Assembly: GCF_022605165.1 (NCBI RefSeq)
Contig: NC_063068.1
Location: 6,014,001 to 6,078,000 of the forward strand
Direction of reading: 5' to 3'
DNA length: 64,000 nucleotides
Origin: Purpureocillium takamizusanense
Taxonomy: Eukaryota; Ascomycota; Sordariomycetes; Hypocreales; Ophiocordycipitaceae
Positions 31,741 through 44,301 of the stretch are shown here, one piece after another. How positions within the stretch are numbered: the stretch's first letter is position 1; every line of letters begins with the position of its first letter. The notes under the pieces were generated by a model. The model searched no databases. It was given only the letters and a program-made list of their open reading frames with translations, and had not been told where the DNA came from. The position numbers and the translations under genes are program-made.

Positions 31741-32698
31741 CTGTTCTTATTGACGGACCGACTTCGACCTTCATGCGTACCTGAGACCCAGCGGGTGCCC
31801 ATCAACATGGCCCCAAACTCCCCCGGCTCTTGTACGATGGCGCCCGCTACCCGTGCGTGCTTCCGCCGCCGTGCCGTTGTGCCAATTGCTCTTTGCACAG
31901 CCGCGGAACAGCCTTTGTACTTGCTTCTCATCTCACGCCGTCTGTTTCACCCTCGAGGACGGTTCGACGCCTCCCTGGCTGCGAGACGCGGCCGGCTGCC
32001 CCCCACCACCACCTCTGGCAAAAGATGAAACTGCAACACGACGGCTCCCGTGTCGAGAGCAAGCCCGAGGGCATGGGCCGTCGGTGCTGCCAGGTTCGCC
32101 CGTGGGTGGCATCGCAGTCGTCTCATTGTCGCCATACAACGCCGAACGCCTCGTCCGAGCCCCCCCCAAACCAAAAAAAAAAATGCCCCGTCGCAGCCGT
32201 CGTCTCACCCAGCGACAAGTACGTGTTAGTCAGTCGCGTCCAGATGGTGTCTTTGGGTGTTTCACGCCTGCAAGCGCTACAGAGGCTCTGTACCGTACTG
32301 TACGGTAACTTAGAGCATCTCCAGGTGGGCAAGGTAGTCGTGTACAGTACGGCGCTGCACTCCACCTGTAATGCAATGGAACGCAATGTCATGTAATGCG
32401 ACGATCGCCCGCGTGGTATGCTTCACCCAATATTCACAGCTGCCCGCGTCATTCACACGTCGCAGATATCACCACCACTACAAGGTACCATGCCTTTGCG
32501 GTTCTGAACTGTCCCGGACGGCATTTCACTGCGCTGCGCAGCACCTGTAGTTCCGCTGTAGTGCCATCTACCGAATCAACCTGCCCCTGTGACCTTCAAT
32601 TCTGCCAAACGCCGACGCTGCTAATAAACTGTATCCGCTGACATCAGGTAGTGGGTGACATCTCGCTGCCGCCCTTTCGTGCTGCCCATCCAAGAGCC

Positions 32699-35600
32699 TC
32701 AGCCCAGGTCGCCGTACCGATACGAGCCTCTATCCGGCCGACGCAACGTCGCGCTGCGCCGTATACTCTCCATCCACACCGAGTCATCCAACATGTCCCG
32801 GGCCTGCGTCGGACTCACCGCGCTCCCGCGTCGGCTGGTCTGCGCTGAGCTCGGCGCGGGGCCCTCTGGCTCGTAGAGCTCGAAGCTGAAGCCCGAAGCT
32901 GTCTCCTGCTGCGCACCGCTCGACACCGACAGCCGAGGCAGGCTCAGCGGGTGTTCATACAGGCCCTCCCGCTGCGCCCTGTCAGCGTCTGGGCTCCTCC
33001 ATACCTGTGGCCCAGACCCGCCCTCGCCCACACTCAGGTGAGTCCATCGCGCAACCGACCCTTCATCGGGCTTGAATGCTCGGCCCGCCCCGTCGCCATC
33101 GCTCTCCAAGTGATCCCCGACCTCGTCGCCGTCAACGAGGATGTCAGGAATCGTCAGCTGCGGCACGCCAGACATCCGGGACGCGCGTTTTCGGTCCATG
33201 TGCTTCTTGAATTGCCTCGACCAGTACCTGAAGTGAGTGATGCGGTTAGCGATGCCGAATCGTCACCCTGCATGGTTCCACATCATTTACTCACAATGTG
33301 TCAAAAAAGCCTTGGACGATTTTGCGTCTGATCTCCTCATCCACCCGCTGCAACCTTGCCCGTCGCCTCAGAAACTCTTCCAGTCTAGTGGGCTTGCATT
33401 AGCAAAGTTCGCGTCCACGGTCCAGTGTCCTCGCCCAACTTACTTGAGACTCTTGCTGTCATTGATGATGTTGTAATGTGCAAGAATCATCAGTACATCC
33501 GAGAAGGCAATGCCCTTGTCTGGATCAGCCGAGACCAGCACCTCTCCGAAAAAGATGTTGTATCGCCTTCTCCTCTCTCGAATCTTCTTAACGTCCAGGA
33601 GGGCGAGCCGTTTGTTGAGCTTGTCCAGATCCACCTCGCTGAAGGCGCTCGCGGTGGCGATGGACATGTGTCGCGAGGCTCGAGGCTCGGCCCTCACGTC
33701 CTCCAGTATCTGGCCCACAGAGTCCTCGGGTTGGTAAATACGCATTTGGAAGACGCCCGACAGTTCTCCCAAAAGCCGTGGGAACGCTTCCTTGCTGATG
33801 AAGCCGGTGCCCGCGGGATCCACGCTCCGCCATGCCTCCTTGAACCGCCGGATCTCGTCCCTGTCGACCGCCGCCATGCCGCTCGAGCGCTGGTAGACAT
33901 AGCTGAAGCTCTCGTAGATGAGAGACACGAACAAGTTGACAAAGATGTACATACTCAGGATGTTCCAGGCAACAAACAGAAACCTGGCCCAAGGTTTGCT
34001 CCCGCAGTCGCTTTCATAAAACCTGTCATCCTCCACGCACAGCGGCGGCTCAATGCCAGCATAGTCCTCCATGATCTGGTTCCAGCCCTCACCCAGGCTC
34101 ATTCGGAAGAGTAAGATGAGTGCCTTGGGAACGCTGCGGAAATTGACGTTATTTGTTTCGTTTTTCCCGAACCGCGTCAGGCTGAACGCCTGTGTCATCG
34201 CAATGGCGAACACAAGAAACAACACGAGCCATGTCGCCAGCAAATTGCTTATGACAGGCAGACTGGCGGCAGCCGTCTTGAACAATTGGTCGAGTGCATC
34301 ATTGCGCGGAATGACTAGTAAAACGATGGCGACGAGAAAGATCTTGTGAAGCTGGACGTATGTCTCGGCTCTCGTGTCTGCAATCAGCAGCGCCATAGTA
34401 GCCACAAAGGCGCCAAACACTGTGACAAGAGCGTAGAGGTCCCAGGAACTGCGTCGGAAGCGTGTCCAGCCGAGTCCAAGGATTCGAATGGCGATATTGG
34501 CAACGTATATCAGAACAAAGAGCAGGAAAACAAGCTCTCGTACCCGAGTCCACCAAAGCGGTTCGGAGCTAAACTCGACTACCAGAAGCAGCAAGTGAAG
34601 CACGAGAACAACTGTGATAACCTGGTACCACTTACCCTTCTTCTCAATCGCTCTTTTGTGACACCATTTCCTCCAATTCTTGCCTGATTCGTTGTACGAG
34701 CTCTTTGACGGCGATATGTGACGGAGCAGCTTCCGCAATTCTAGCCATGATCGCTGCTCCGCGGTGAGGAAGGCGACGCCTGTCTGCTCCGTGTAGTTTC
34801 TCATGAAAACTGAAATGAACAGCGTGAGGACGAAAACAGTTGCCAAAAGATTGAATGCGACAAAGAACAGCGCGTTGCCTTGGGAGGCCAGGTCTTGAGG
34901 TTGCAGCCCACGCCCAACAATCGCTTGAGCTGCAAAGGATACGTCTGTCCAGCCTTCTTGGCTGACAATCTGAAAGAGGGTGAACAGCGAGGACCCAAAG
35001 TCGTCAAAGTTGAAGTACGAGTTAGATGCCACTCGAGGGGCCAACAATGGCCAGTCTTGGCTGAAGGGCGTGCTGCTATATTCGCCGAAACAGCTTTCCA
35101 AGGCGGTAATATTGTTTCCGTCGTTGCATGACACCATAAGCCCACTGAACAGGTTCAGGCCATATATAGCGAAGGGAATCAAGAGGGAAAGCGAGATGAA
35201 TGCTGCCTATCTCATTCATTAGCATCGCGTCCGGCGGATACAACATTTGCACGCCTGGGAACGGGCGAGGTCCTGGCACCGCAATACTCACCCCCAGAAG
35301 TTTCCACCAGCCTACGATTATGAGTGAGTGAAATGTGTCCCTAGCACTGTCGCTAACATTGAGGAGGCGCAAGGCTCGTAGTGCCTTGAACGCCCCCACG
35401 GCTCGGGAGATCGCGCCATCATTGACGAGCAAGGTGACCACATTGATCCAGAGCGTTATGAGGACGATGCTGTCGATAATGCCCCAAGAGCTGCGCAGGT
35501 AGGCATTTGGAGTCCAGATCAGACCATCGGCGATGGTCTTGACGACCGCCTCGAAAGTGAACACAATCGTGAAAGCCAGGTCCGTCCAGACGTACCAGTT

Positions 35601-38600
35601 CCAGAGGCTGTCGGGGTGCCGTTCCTTATACTCTTTCTGATACAAAGGCGTTGTGACACAGGCCAGGACAACCATGACTACCACAACGGCGTAGACAAAG
35701 GCCGAGAAGGCGTACCAAGCTATCTTGTTCGGCTCCACGCCATCGAATCGCTCGAAGCCCCTCGCTGGCCCCACTAATCTCTGACAAAGGTGCCTTACAG
35801 GGTTCTTTGGGTGGAAAATATAGAGAGAATCGTTGTATCTTGGGTGTTGAGCGAGATACTCTCGCTGGGCTTTCCGACGAGCCGAAGTGGCCGAGACAGC
35901 TTGACGCGCCATTTGGCGCGGATCCAAGGTATCATTTGGTCCGTCAAAACGAATATTGGCGTAAAAGGGGTTGGGCTCCTTCGTGGTCATTCGGTGGACA
36001 AATCCGGCCCATAGCTTGGACAGGTATCCGGGCTTGATGTCTGGTCCGAAAAGCGCAGTTGTGCTTCTCTGAGGCAAAGACGTACCTGGACCACCATGTC
36101 CGCTTTGGTCCTGCAACGGGTCGGCCGGGTCATCATCTAGGAAGTCGCGAACAACGGCATCCTTGAGGAGCATCTCCATCATGGCAGGCCCGTAGTCCAG
36201 CGGATCTTTTCGCCTTCGAGATCTGCCCAGGGAAAATATGGTAGACAATGCCAAGTTGCTCTCAGTGCGGCCGAGCTCCTTTCGTTGCAGGAAAGCCTTG
36301 ACTTGCTCAAGACGTTTCTCGTCCTCTGACACGTCGAAGTTCTCCTGAATGACCGCAATGAACATGTTGATCAGGATGAAGAACGACAAGATGAACCACC
36401 CAATAAGAAACATGCTGCCAATCCAAGCTGTTTTCAGACCTGTAAGGCGGGCCGTGACGGAATAGAGGATCTCAGTCCAGTTTTCACTGGACAGGATCTG
36501 ATACATGCCAAGGAAGGAGTTATAAATGGTAAAAAATGAGATACGCCTGAGTTCGCCGTTATCGTTGTGCATTGGAAGTTCGCCGCGGAATAGCTGGGAG
36601 GCCAGAATTGCCACCAGGAATGTCATGAGGAAGACGAAAAGCATTAGGTTGGCAATGCCGGCCGCATTGCCCAACACCAAAAGAATTAGCTTTCTGGTGA
36701 CCGAAATGGCCAGGACAATTCTGTAGGCTCGCACAATTTGAAAAACGCTGAGCCAGGAATACGCGCGTGAATGACGAATCGGTGGTATCAGGATGATAGT
36801 CGTTATGACTGCCAAGCCCAAGTCGAACATGTTTCGCCAACTCCGATGAAATCTCTTCCAGTTGGCAGCAAAACGAATGACTATTTCGATGTCGAGCAGT
36901 ATAGTAGCGGTAACCTCCGCAACATTGATAAAATTCTCGCGGGAGCGTGACATGGAGGCGCTGCGGAAGGCCTGGCAAATCAATGCGAATGTAATGACGA
37001 TGACCCAAGCCGGAGATGTTTTATCGTATAAGCGCTGCAGCGCCGAAGATCGTCGCAAGCGCTCCTCTGGCGCCTCATGCATGACGGGGTCAGGGTCAGC
37101 CGTGAAAGCGCTGGACTTGCTTTCCTCGCGTATGACCTGGAAGGAAGACGTGATGACGGCAATGAGCAGGTTTGTCAACCACAGGAGCATAATCATGATG
37201 CCAGCCCCAAAGAAGAGGGCAGCCAAAACGTAGTCCGAACCCATCGTGTTGTACATGAGGTCTGAGAAGGTATTCGCGCTCATGATGACGAAGACGAGTT
37301 CAAGCGAGTGCAGTATGTTGTCAAAACTGACTGTGTTGTTAAAGGGGTTGTGCTGGGCAAGGCATATGGATCCTTTTGGGCAAATGAACCCTTTTCCCTC
37401 ACGGGTCCCGTTGACAAGATTATCGAGGGAACCCGGGGTACCGAATTGAACCCAGGGCATGGTGCCCCCTGTGTCATTACTCAAGTAGCCACCACAAAAC
37501 TCATCCTCGTTCGTATAAGAGGCAGTGAGGTTTTTCGGGTCCTGCGGATCTAGCCAGACGCATTGACGGCTGAAACTAGACTTGAAACTCTGTACGCCGA
37601 TGATAGCGAAAAGAAGCCAGAAGAAACCGATGAGAAAGGCTACGCGAACCAGAAGCGGCGCGGCCTTCTTCAGACTTCTCAGTATGATCTACAGAACGAC
37701 GTCAGCAGCGCCCAGAGTTCATATACTTAGGCACAGCAGGGTACCCACAGCCGTCCCGTGTGTGAGAGAGAGCAGTCTCAAGATGCGCAGGCAACTAAGC
37801 ATCTTGAACACGTAGAGATGGTAGTGGTGCTCGATGCCGGTTATTCCCAGCACGAAGGCAATCCAGTAGGATGTGACGGCCACGAAGTCTAAGCGATTGA
37901 AGCCATGGCGCAGGAAAGCTCGACGTGCGAGTTGAAATCGCTGTTGCTCCTCCAACGTCTCCGGCAACGCCTGCTGGCCTTGCATGATCGTTGTAAAAGA
38001 GCGAGCAAAGGCGGAAGGCTGAGGTCCTGTTTGACGAGCACCCTTGACAGATTTTCGTCGTTCGGGTTGAAAGAGGGTTCTATACTTGTCCATTATTGCA
38101 GCGCGGACTCCCTGCTTTCTGTCGATGCTGCTGTATTCGGGAGCGTTCATGACAAACCCCGAGACAATGATGCGCACGATCAGCTCCACGGTGAATACAA
38201 CGAAGAGCCCGAGCATGACCCAGTCAATTGCCTTGCTTCCCCACCTCTCAGGGCGTCCATTCCCCTCTGAGAACACACTCGGCGCAGCTTCAACAGTAAG
38301 CAAGACAGTCTGCAGAACGATAAGGACAAGGATGAGCGGTTCCGTGTAGGGATTGACTAAGATGTCGCAAAGGAACAGCCTGACACGGCTCTCTGGCGAG
38401 AAAAACCCAAGGGTGTGTCCTTTGAGGGGGTTTGCAGGTGGTGCTCGGGGCCGCGGAGGCTCGTCTACGCGATCGATACCGGGGGCTTTCTCGGTAGGTG
38501 CCCCTGCGCTTTGCGATCGGTATGAGGTATCGACGAGCATGGAAATCGACGGGCTTCGCTCGCAATCGTATTCAGAGGCTCGCGGCGACCGCGATCGATG

Positions 38601-39266
38601 CCGCGATGCGCGTTGGTCGACGACTTCGCTTTCTCCGCTAATGTTGACCACCCGTTGGGACATTGCTCGTACCATCGAACCGGCTTTGGCCAGGGCGCCT
38701 GCTGTCGAGGGCGAGCGGGAAATTCGATATTCGTTTGGATTCAACGACGCACCATAACTGCGATGTCTCGTGGACCCGAAGCCCGGGTCCAGCCCGGGCA
38801 GTGAAGCCGTTGTATTGTGCCCTCTCGTCGGACCGCCATGTCGTCCTGATGCTGTCTGGAAGCAGTCCCGAGCTTGAGACCCATCATGACCAGTAGGAAC
38901 GGAGCCCGATATCGGTTGCGCGCCGGCCGTTAGGGGGACTCTGTCCGAGTCCGTGTAGTCTTGATGTGATATTTCCTCGGCGTACTGTGGCATGGGCCCA
39001 TCAAACGCGTCGACAGAGGCAGTATCGAAGCGTCCATCGTGGTCTGCAGGCTGACCGATGACGGGTGGCAGGGCCGACTGCAGAGCAGTAGGATCTATCG
39101 GGGAACCGGGGCTCGCGTCATCATCAGACGCGCTGTATGGAGGATGCCAGTAACTCGTGGCATCGTGACCATACTGGTCGGTCGGGGTCGCAGGCGATAG
39201 CAGATTCTGTAGAGGAATGGACTGTCGGCGTCGGCCTTGACCGCTGCCGGGAGGGTCCGACGACAT
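32699..39266 (-). CDS. CCH1: Voltage-gated calcium channel alpha subunit Cch1
   Basis: Plasma-membrane pore subunit of the high-affinity calcium uptake system, acting with Mid1 in ER-stress, pheromone and cell-wall responses. Five exons: 39266-37749, 37688-35292, 35206-33444, 33384-33295 and 33227-32699, 2098 residues. A long disordered N-terminus (residues 1-330) precedes four channel repeats. S4-type helices: MLSCLRILRLLSLTHGTA (I), VFQIVRAYRIVLAISVTRKL (II), AFKALRALRLLNVSDSARD (III). Pore loops: SANTFSDLMY (about 642), LSSENWTEILY (about 906), SQEGWTDVSF (about 1385), SLGEGWNQIMED (about 1675), giving an N-E-E-E ring. An EF-hand-like segment, VDPAGTGFISKEAFPRLLGE, lies near 1767. Introns were placed so that repeats read continuously, for example HGTA|IILRSLKKA and WWKLLG|AAFISLSLL. 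Confidence 0.94.
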
Positions 39267-40409
39267 TTGTACGCGGCGAGCGACTCGAGAGAGGGCCAGA
39301 AGCGGCGTGGCCAGGTGGGAGCGGAATGGGCACGGCTTCAAGAGCGAAGTGGCAAGCCGGCTCCAGTAGCTGGGTGGGCAGGCACCATCATCAAGTCTTC
39401 TGCCAGTGGTCGGCGAGCGGGCCCGAGACGATGGGGGGATTGAGAAGGCAGCCGTCTGTTGAACAAAAGCTTGTGCCCTGAACGAATGACGGGAAGCGAG
39501 AGCTCACGATACGGAGTAGCAAGGACACACGATTGTGAAGCACCCCTGCGACGAGTTACAGACCAGTGGGAACATTCTATGGGTCTATGGCACGCCGCAT
39601 GGTCCTTGAGTTACAGTGCATCATACTACTAACACACACGGTGCGCTCTGCACGGTTCTGGCGCAGAGACTCCGGTACAGACACGTTCCTCAGCGACTTA
39701 GCCATAAATCTACAATAGCCACGAGAGCGCCTAAATTCCTTTTCGAGGGGCATCACGGCACAAACCCTGCTCGGCGAGCCTAAGATTAAGGTAGCTAGGT
39801 ATTCCTGGCTTTCGAGTTGGGCGCACTGTGTCCTCCTGGAGTTACCTATGATCTATGCTTTATATACTTATTACAGAGGTTAGATAGCTCTATATAAAGT
39901 AACCAAACCTATATAATATTTAAAAATAATAAGATATTAGCTTTATATTAAATTACTATTAGTTATTTTAATATTATTCTTAAAGTTAATATTATATATA
40001 TTTATATACTATTAATATATATATAACTTTTTAGTAGCCTTTTATTTATACTAGTTAGTATCTCATACTAAGTTTTCTATTGTGCTACCTAATTTAATAT
40101 AGCATAAAGTATCCTACTAGTGTCCGCGTAAGCAAAAGCACTAATTAGATACATGCCGCTGCTCAGACCCTCCTAGTGGCTACTGACGCGACGGTGCCAC
40201 TAACAGCAATTTTGTCGACGTGACGCACCTGTAGCTCTTGTAACAGACTTCCGAGCTCCAACATCGTATCCCATCTTCCCGATCTTCCGGCACAAGTAAT
40301 CTCCCACGGCATCACGCGCGCACGCGCTCGCCGACACAATCGATCAACACATCCCTAGACAGGGCGCTACCCTTGCCATATCTGTCCAAGTTGATCTGCC
40401 ATTTGCATC
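39267..40409. other. Intergenic region containing an AT-rich island
   Basis: About 1.1 kb between the divergent CCH1 and PHD/WHIM genes. The outer parts have normal composition. The middle holds the AT island annotated separately. Confidence 0.6.
39846..40120. repeat. AT-rich island, possible RIP-mutated relic
   Basis: About 275 bp made almost entirely of A and T, with long alternating TA runs, set sharply between GC-rich flanks. It has no open frame. It contains a short perfect inverted repeat, TTAGTAT-ctc-ATACTAA, at 40055-40071. In filamentous ascomycetes such islands usually are repeats degraded by repeat-induced point mutation. No terminal repeat or coding remnant is recognisable, so the source element cannot be named. 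Confidence 0.6.
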
Positions 40410-42882
40410 ATGCCGTCACGGAAACGATCCCGGCAGTCCGTCGACGACGATGCTGGCGACACGGATCACCCTGCAGGTGCCGAGCTCCTCGATCGGATTC
40501 GTAACATGTGGCAATTTGCAAACGTCTGCCAATGGATCTATATTTTCGGAAAGGCTGCAAAAATCGACGAGTCGATTGATGTAGAGGTTCGGGCAACACT
40601 TCCCAGGCCCTGCCTGCAGACCATCGGGGACCATTGACTGATCTTTTGCAGGAGATGGAAGCAGAGTGCTTGAAGCCTCAATCCACGCTTCTCGCAGATG
40701 TCGCACTGTCCATATTGAAATTAGTTTCGTCGCACCGCGGTCTGACGTACGTTCACCCTAGGCGCTCGCTCGGCGCAAGGGGTATCAAAGAACTGACTAG
40801 GTCAGGCACGACATCTTCAACGATCAGATGCGCAAGCAATACTTGACTAAATCTCCCAACAACAATCCTTTCGGCGATGACGACACTCCCCAATACTTTG
40901 CCGATTTTGATGTGTTCACCAAGGTAAAAGACGCCCTGGCCATAGAGGACGGAGTGAGGTTGCTAACCCTGGATGTGGACAGATCAAGGTCTTGCAGCAG
41001 CTCACACAATGGGCAATGATTCACCCCGAGCGGCTTCGCGATAAAATGGAAGAACAAAAAGATACGGAGCAAGCAGGCTGGGTGAGGCTCGCAGGGCTGT
41101 CAGGCAGACACCGCGGCTGACTTCAAACAGAGGATTGAGCCCTACGGTTGGGACCGGGATGATCGAACATACTATGTCCTTGACGATAATCGCATCTACC
41201 GCATGACTGAACGTCCACCCCCGCCACCCCGGCCCAAAGCGAAGAAGGGGAAAACCTACCGATCCGGCCGCCGATCGAGTAAGCGACAGCGCATCAGCTT
41301 CTCACCAACAGAATCTACGCCAGAAGGAGCCGCCGCATCAGAGCCCGTTGACGACAGTCTCGGCGGTAATACTTGGGAGTGTATCGCTGTCACCCTTCAG
41401 GAGGTGCGAGCATTCCTGGAGAGCTTAGGCAAGACCCGTGACGAGAACGAACGAGTTCTGCGGAGGCAGCTTCAACTTCACCTTGTACCCATCCTGGAGA
41501 AGCAGGAAGAGGCTCAGCAGCGGAAACGTCTCCAGAGAGAACGGGAATTACTCAACCTTGCAAAGATGGCCAACGCGAAGAGGTCCAGTCGCATTGCGGG
41601 CAAGGCGGAACGACAGAAACAAGAAGAGCAGGAAAGAGAAGAAGAGCAGCAGAGGCGAGAGGCCGAGGCAGCCAGACGACGCGAAGAGCGTGAACTTCAG
41701 AAGATGGAAAAGGAACGAGACTTCAGAATGTTCTCACGCCAACGTCGCCTACAGGAACGGGAGGCGCGTCGTCTGCAACACGAGGAAGAGCTAGCACAGC
41801 TCTCGGAAGACAGCAGAAATGCAACCACAGCACCAGGTCGCACGTCCGAACGGCGTCTTCTGGTGGAAATTGAGAAGAGCAAGCAGGCCCTGCGCGAGCT
41901 GGAGGAAGAGGAAGAAGCTTGGGTCTTCGACTGCGTTTGCGGCCTTTACGGCCAAGTTGACGACGGCACACACAGTGTTGCTTGCGAGAAGTGCAATGTG
42001 TGGCAACACAGCAAATGTCTGGGTATCGGGGAAGATGACGCTGACCGCCCTGAGTTTCACTTTGTCTGTAGCCCCTGCAAACGTCGAGACGAGGCCACGA
42101 AGGCATCGCCTCGGGGCATCATTAAGCTCAAGCTCCATCCGTCCGCCAGCGGCAGCACCTCCAACATGCAATCCACCAAGGAAGCCGCACAAAACTCACG
42201 GGCGATAATGACGCTGGCGGGTAGCGCAAACGCTCCCAGCGAAGAGTACCAAGGCATCGACTCGCGGAGCCTGATGCTGCCGCTCCAAGCGCAGCCGACG
42301 CCTTCTTCGCGAAGCGCCGCGCCATCTGTCCAGCTGACTGATCCTGCTGCGCCTGTCGCGACGCCAGCACCTTGCTCTGCTGGCCAAGATCAAATATCTG
42401 CGCCCGCTGCAAGTGTTTTGCCGCTGAAGCAAGGACGGGTCGCCGAGTATTCTCAAGCCGTCGCGAGTGCCACCGTACCATATTCCATTGACACAGTGGC
42501 AGCGCCTCCACCGAAACCAAATAGTATCGTTGATGCGAGCAACGAAGGCACAAAATCAAAATTTGACGCTGGACCAGCTTATCATATCACGAAGCCGGAG
42601 CCGGTAACCCTCAGCAGCAGTGCAGACAAGATGACTGGAGACGTTAACGCATCTGCCCACCGCGCAACAAACCCGACATTGCTGATATCAAGCAGCAGTG
42701 AGCGTTCAGGCCCAAGTCTTCCTGTTGCTGCAAACATCATTGGCGAAACTACAACAGCAGATGATTTGGCACCATCTCTGTCTCAGAAACCCATGCCGGA
42801 CAAGATGATCGATACAGTAACAAGTCCAGTCGGTCCTCCCGACCAACCAGAGGAAACGGCAATGCGGGAAGAGCTCCCATAG
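40410..42882 (+). CDS. PHD-finger chromatin protein with DDT/WHIM-like N-terminus
   Basis: Probable nuclear chromatin factor. Five exons: 40410-40586, 40652-40746, 40806-40923, 40983-41081 and 41131-42882, 746 residues. Residues 1-165 are helical: DRIRNMWQFANVCQWIYIFG, then DVALSILKLVSSHRG. They are followed by YGWDRDDRTYYVLDDNRIYR, which matches the WHIM-type motif of ISWI-accessory proteins such as Cecr2 and RSF1. Residues about 260-400 are a long, highly charged coiled coil (RQKQEEQEREEEQQRREAEA). The PHD finger (about 426-485) begins DCVCGLYGQVDDG and continues CEKCNVWQHSKCLG and FHFVCSPCKRR. The remainder is Ser/Pro/Thr-rich and disordered. The role as a remodeller subunit is inferred from this domain order. 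I cannot name an ortholog. Confidence 0.85.
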
Positions 42883-44301
42883 TGCCCAGCACTTGGGCTC
42901 ATGGAGAAAACCCCGCCGAACGTCAATAAGCAAATAAGCTTATGTGAAACGAGTCGCAGTAACCGTGAGATCGGCGACTGCGCCGTATCAGCCGGGCACA
43001 GTGTTACGATGGTTATTCTTAAGAGACTTATGGCCATGTCGATACTGGGATGTATGGCTCGGGGCCCAATGAGTCACGTCGGACAAGCGCATCGGCCCCA
43101 GGGAAATTCAGTCTGCGGCACAAAACGCGTCGTATATACCTTTCATCTGTTGGTTCCTTTGCTTTCAATTGTTTATTCACGAGTCTGGGTTGCGAACGAG
43201 AACCTCTACCAAGCTGGATTGTTTCGCCATGGATGGATCTTTGTTTGCAATGTTGGGCGACCCCAAATACTGCGCATTCACAGCACACGCACTCATGCCG
43301 CAGGAATCTGCGGTCATCGACTGTTACCGAAGAGCCTCAAAGCAGGTTGCTTTACCGCGCTGTGTTGCTGCATGGCAAATGCTTGTTCCAACAAGGACCC
43401 GGGTGGCTTTCGCCACGCTATGACGGTGCCGGCTACGCACGAAGACAGCCTTGTCCCCTCCGTGCTCTCCGCTCCAAATTTGACCGCGGCCATGGTCAAC
43501 GTCGGCGTCCTCAAAGGACGCGGGGCCTCATTGTGACAGAGTGCAATAAGGCGTGCCTGGAGGCGTCTTTGAGAACTGGCCAAACACTGGCAAGCACGGT
43601 AAGCGCATAGCCAGCGCTCGTGAGCCAACAGCATGCCAGCCGAAGCATCGTGTTTGGCCGGGATGCGTGGGCATTGCTGGTCGTCCGGCCCCCTTGTTAT
43701 CTGCCAACAAGGCGGGTCACGACGGAGCCGCATGATGGCACCTGTCCTCGCGCAACGCCCCATAGCCGCGAATGCGTTCTCCTTTACGGCCTGTTTGCTA
43801 AGGCGAGGCACGTGTCGAAAGGCCCCTTTGAAGCCGGATGCGGCATCGCGTGTCCTGCAACCTTGCGTATCATACACATGGTGTAAGCGAGCCTCGCGAA
43901 GGACTGCAAGGACGGGGACGGCGACGTCCGTCCATATACGCAAATAGACTGAGCAGTGGTCACAATGGACTTTGTCCGAGTAGGTCATGGACAGCGATGC
44001 CATAAGACCCCTCCTCCCCGTATTCTGTGCTCCACGGAAAACATGCTGTCAGTGATCTCGTCTGCAGTGTTGGCGACCGTCCAAACTTGATTTGACCGGC
44101 AAGCAAGCAAGCACGCAGCATCCGACAACAGACAGCCAGGGGCTACCGCCAGGTAATCGATTCTAACCGCGACCATCCACCAGTCTTGCGTTCCCTCCAG
44201 TCTTGATAGACCCTGCCAAGAGCTCAAGTTTCCCACGGATTTTGAGCACGCCCACGAGAAGGAACCCAGAAGGCCAGATATCGTGACATTCTAACCGGGC
44301 T
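42883..44301. other. Intergenic region between PHD/WHIM and HMG-box genes
   Basis: About 1.4 kb. A 229-codon open frame on the minus strand (43314-44003) and overlapping plus-strand frames of up to 211 codons are rich in Cys/His/Arg without family resemblance. They look like chance frames in GC-rich DNA. Nothing else is seen. Confidence 0.5.

Larger units (their letters stand above)
29309..32698. other. Long intergenic region between hypothetical gene and CCH1 3' end
   Basis: About 3.4 kb without a supportable gene. It holds several simple repeats (annotated separately), a GTAC/GGTAC-rich block at 29895-30060, further TACCTAGG motifs at 30388-30400, 31003-31035 and 31354-31366, and a GCATGC cluster at 30625-30665. 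Open frames of up to 188 codons at 31600-32400 are low-complexity and overlap one another in three frames, so they are not called. Confidence 0.5.

Noticed and set aside
31600..32400. Overlapping open frames of 141-188 codons
   Set aside because: Three frames are open at once, with low-complexity Pro/Arg/Cys sequence and simple repeats; no splice structure or homology supports a gene.
43314..44003. 229-codon minus-strand open frame
   Set aside because: No recognisable domain, overlapping plus-strand frames of similar length, unusual Cys/His/Trp composition.
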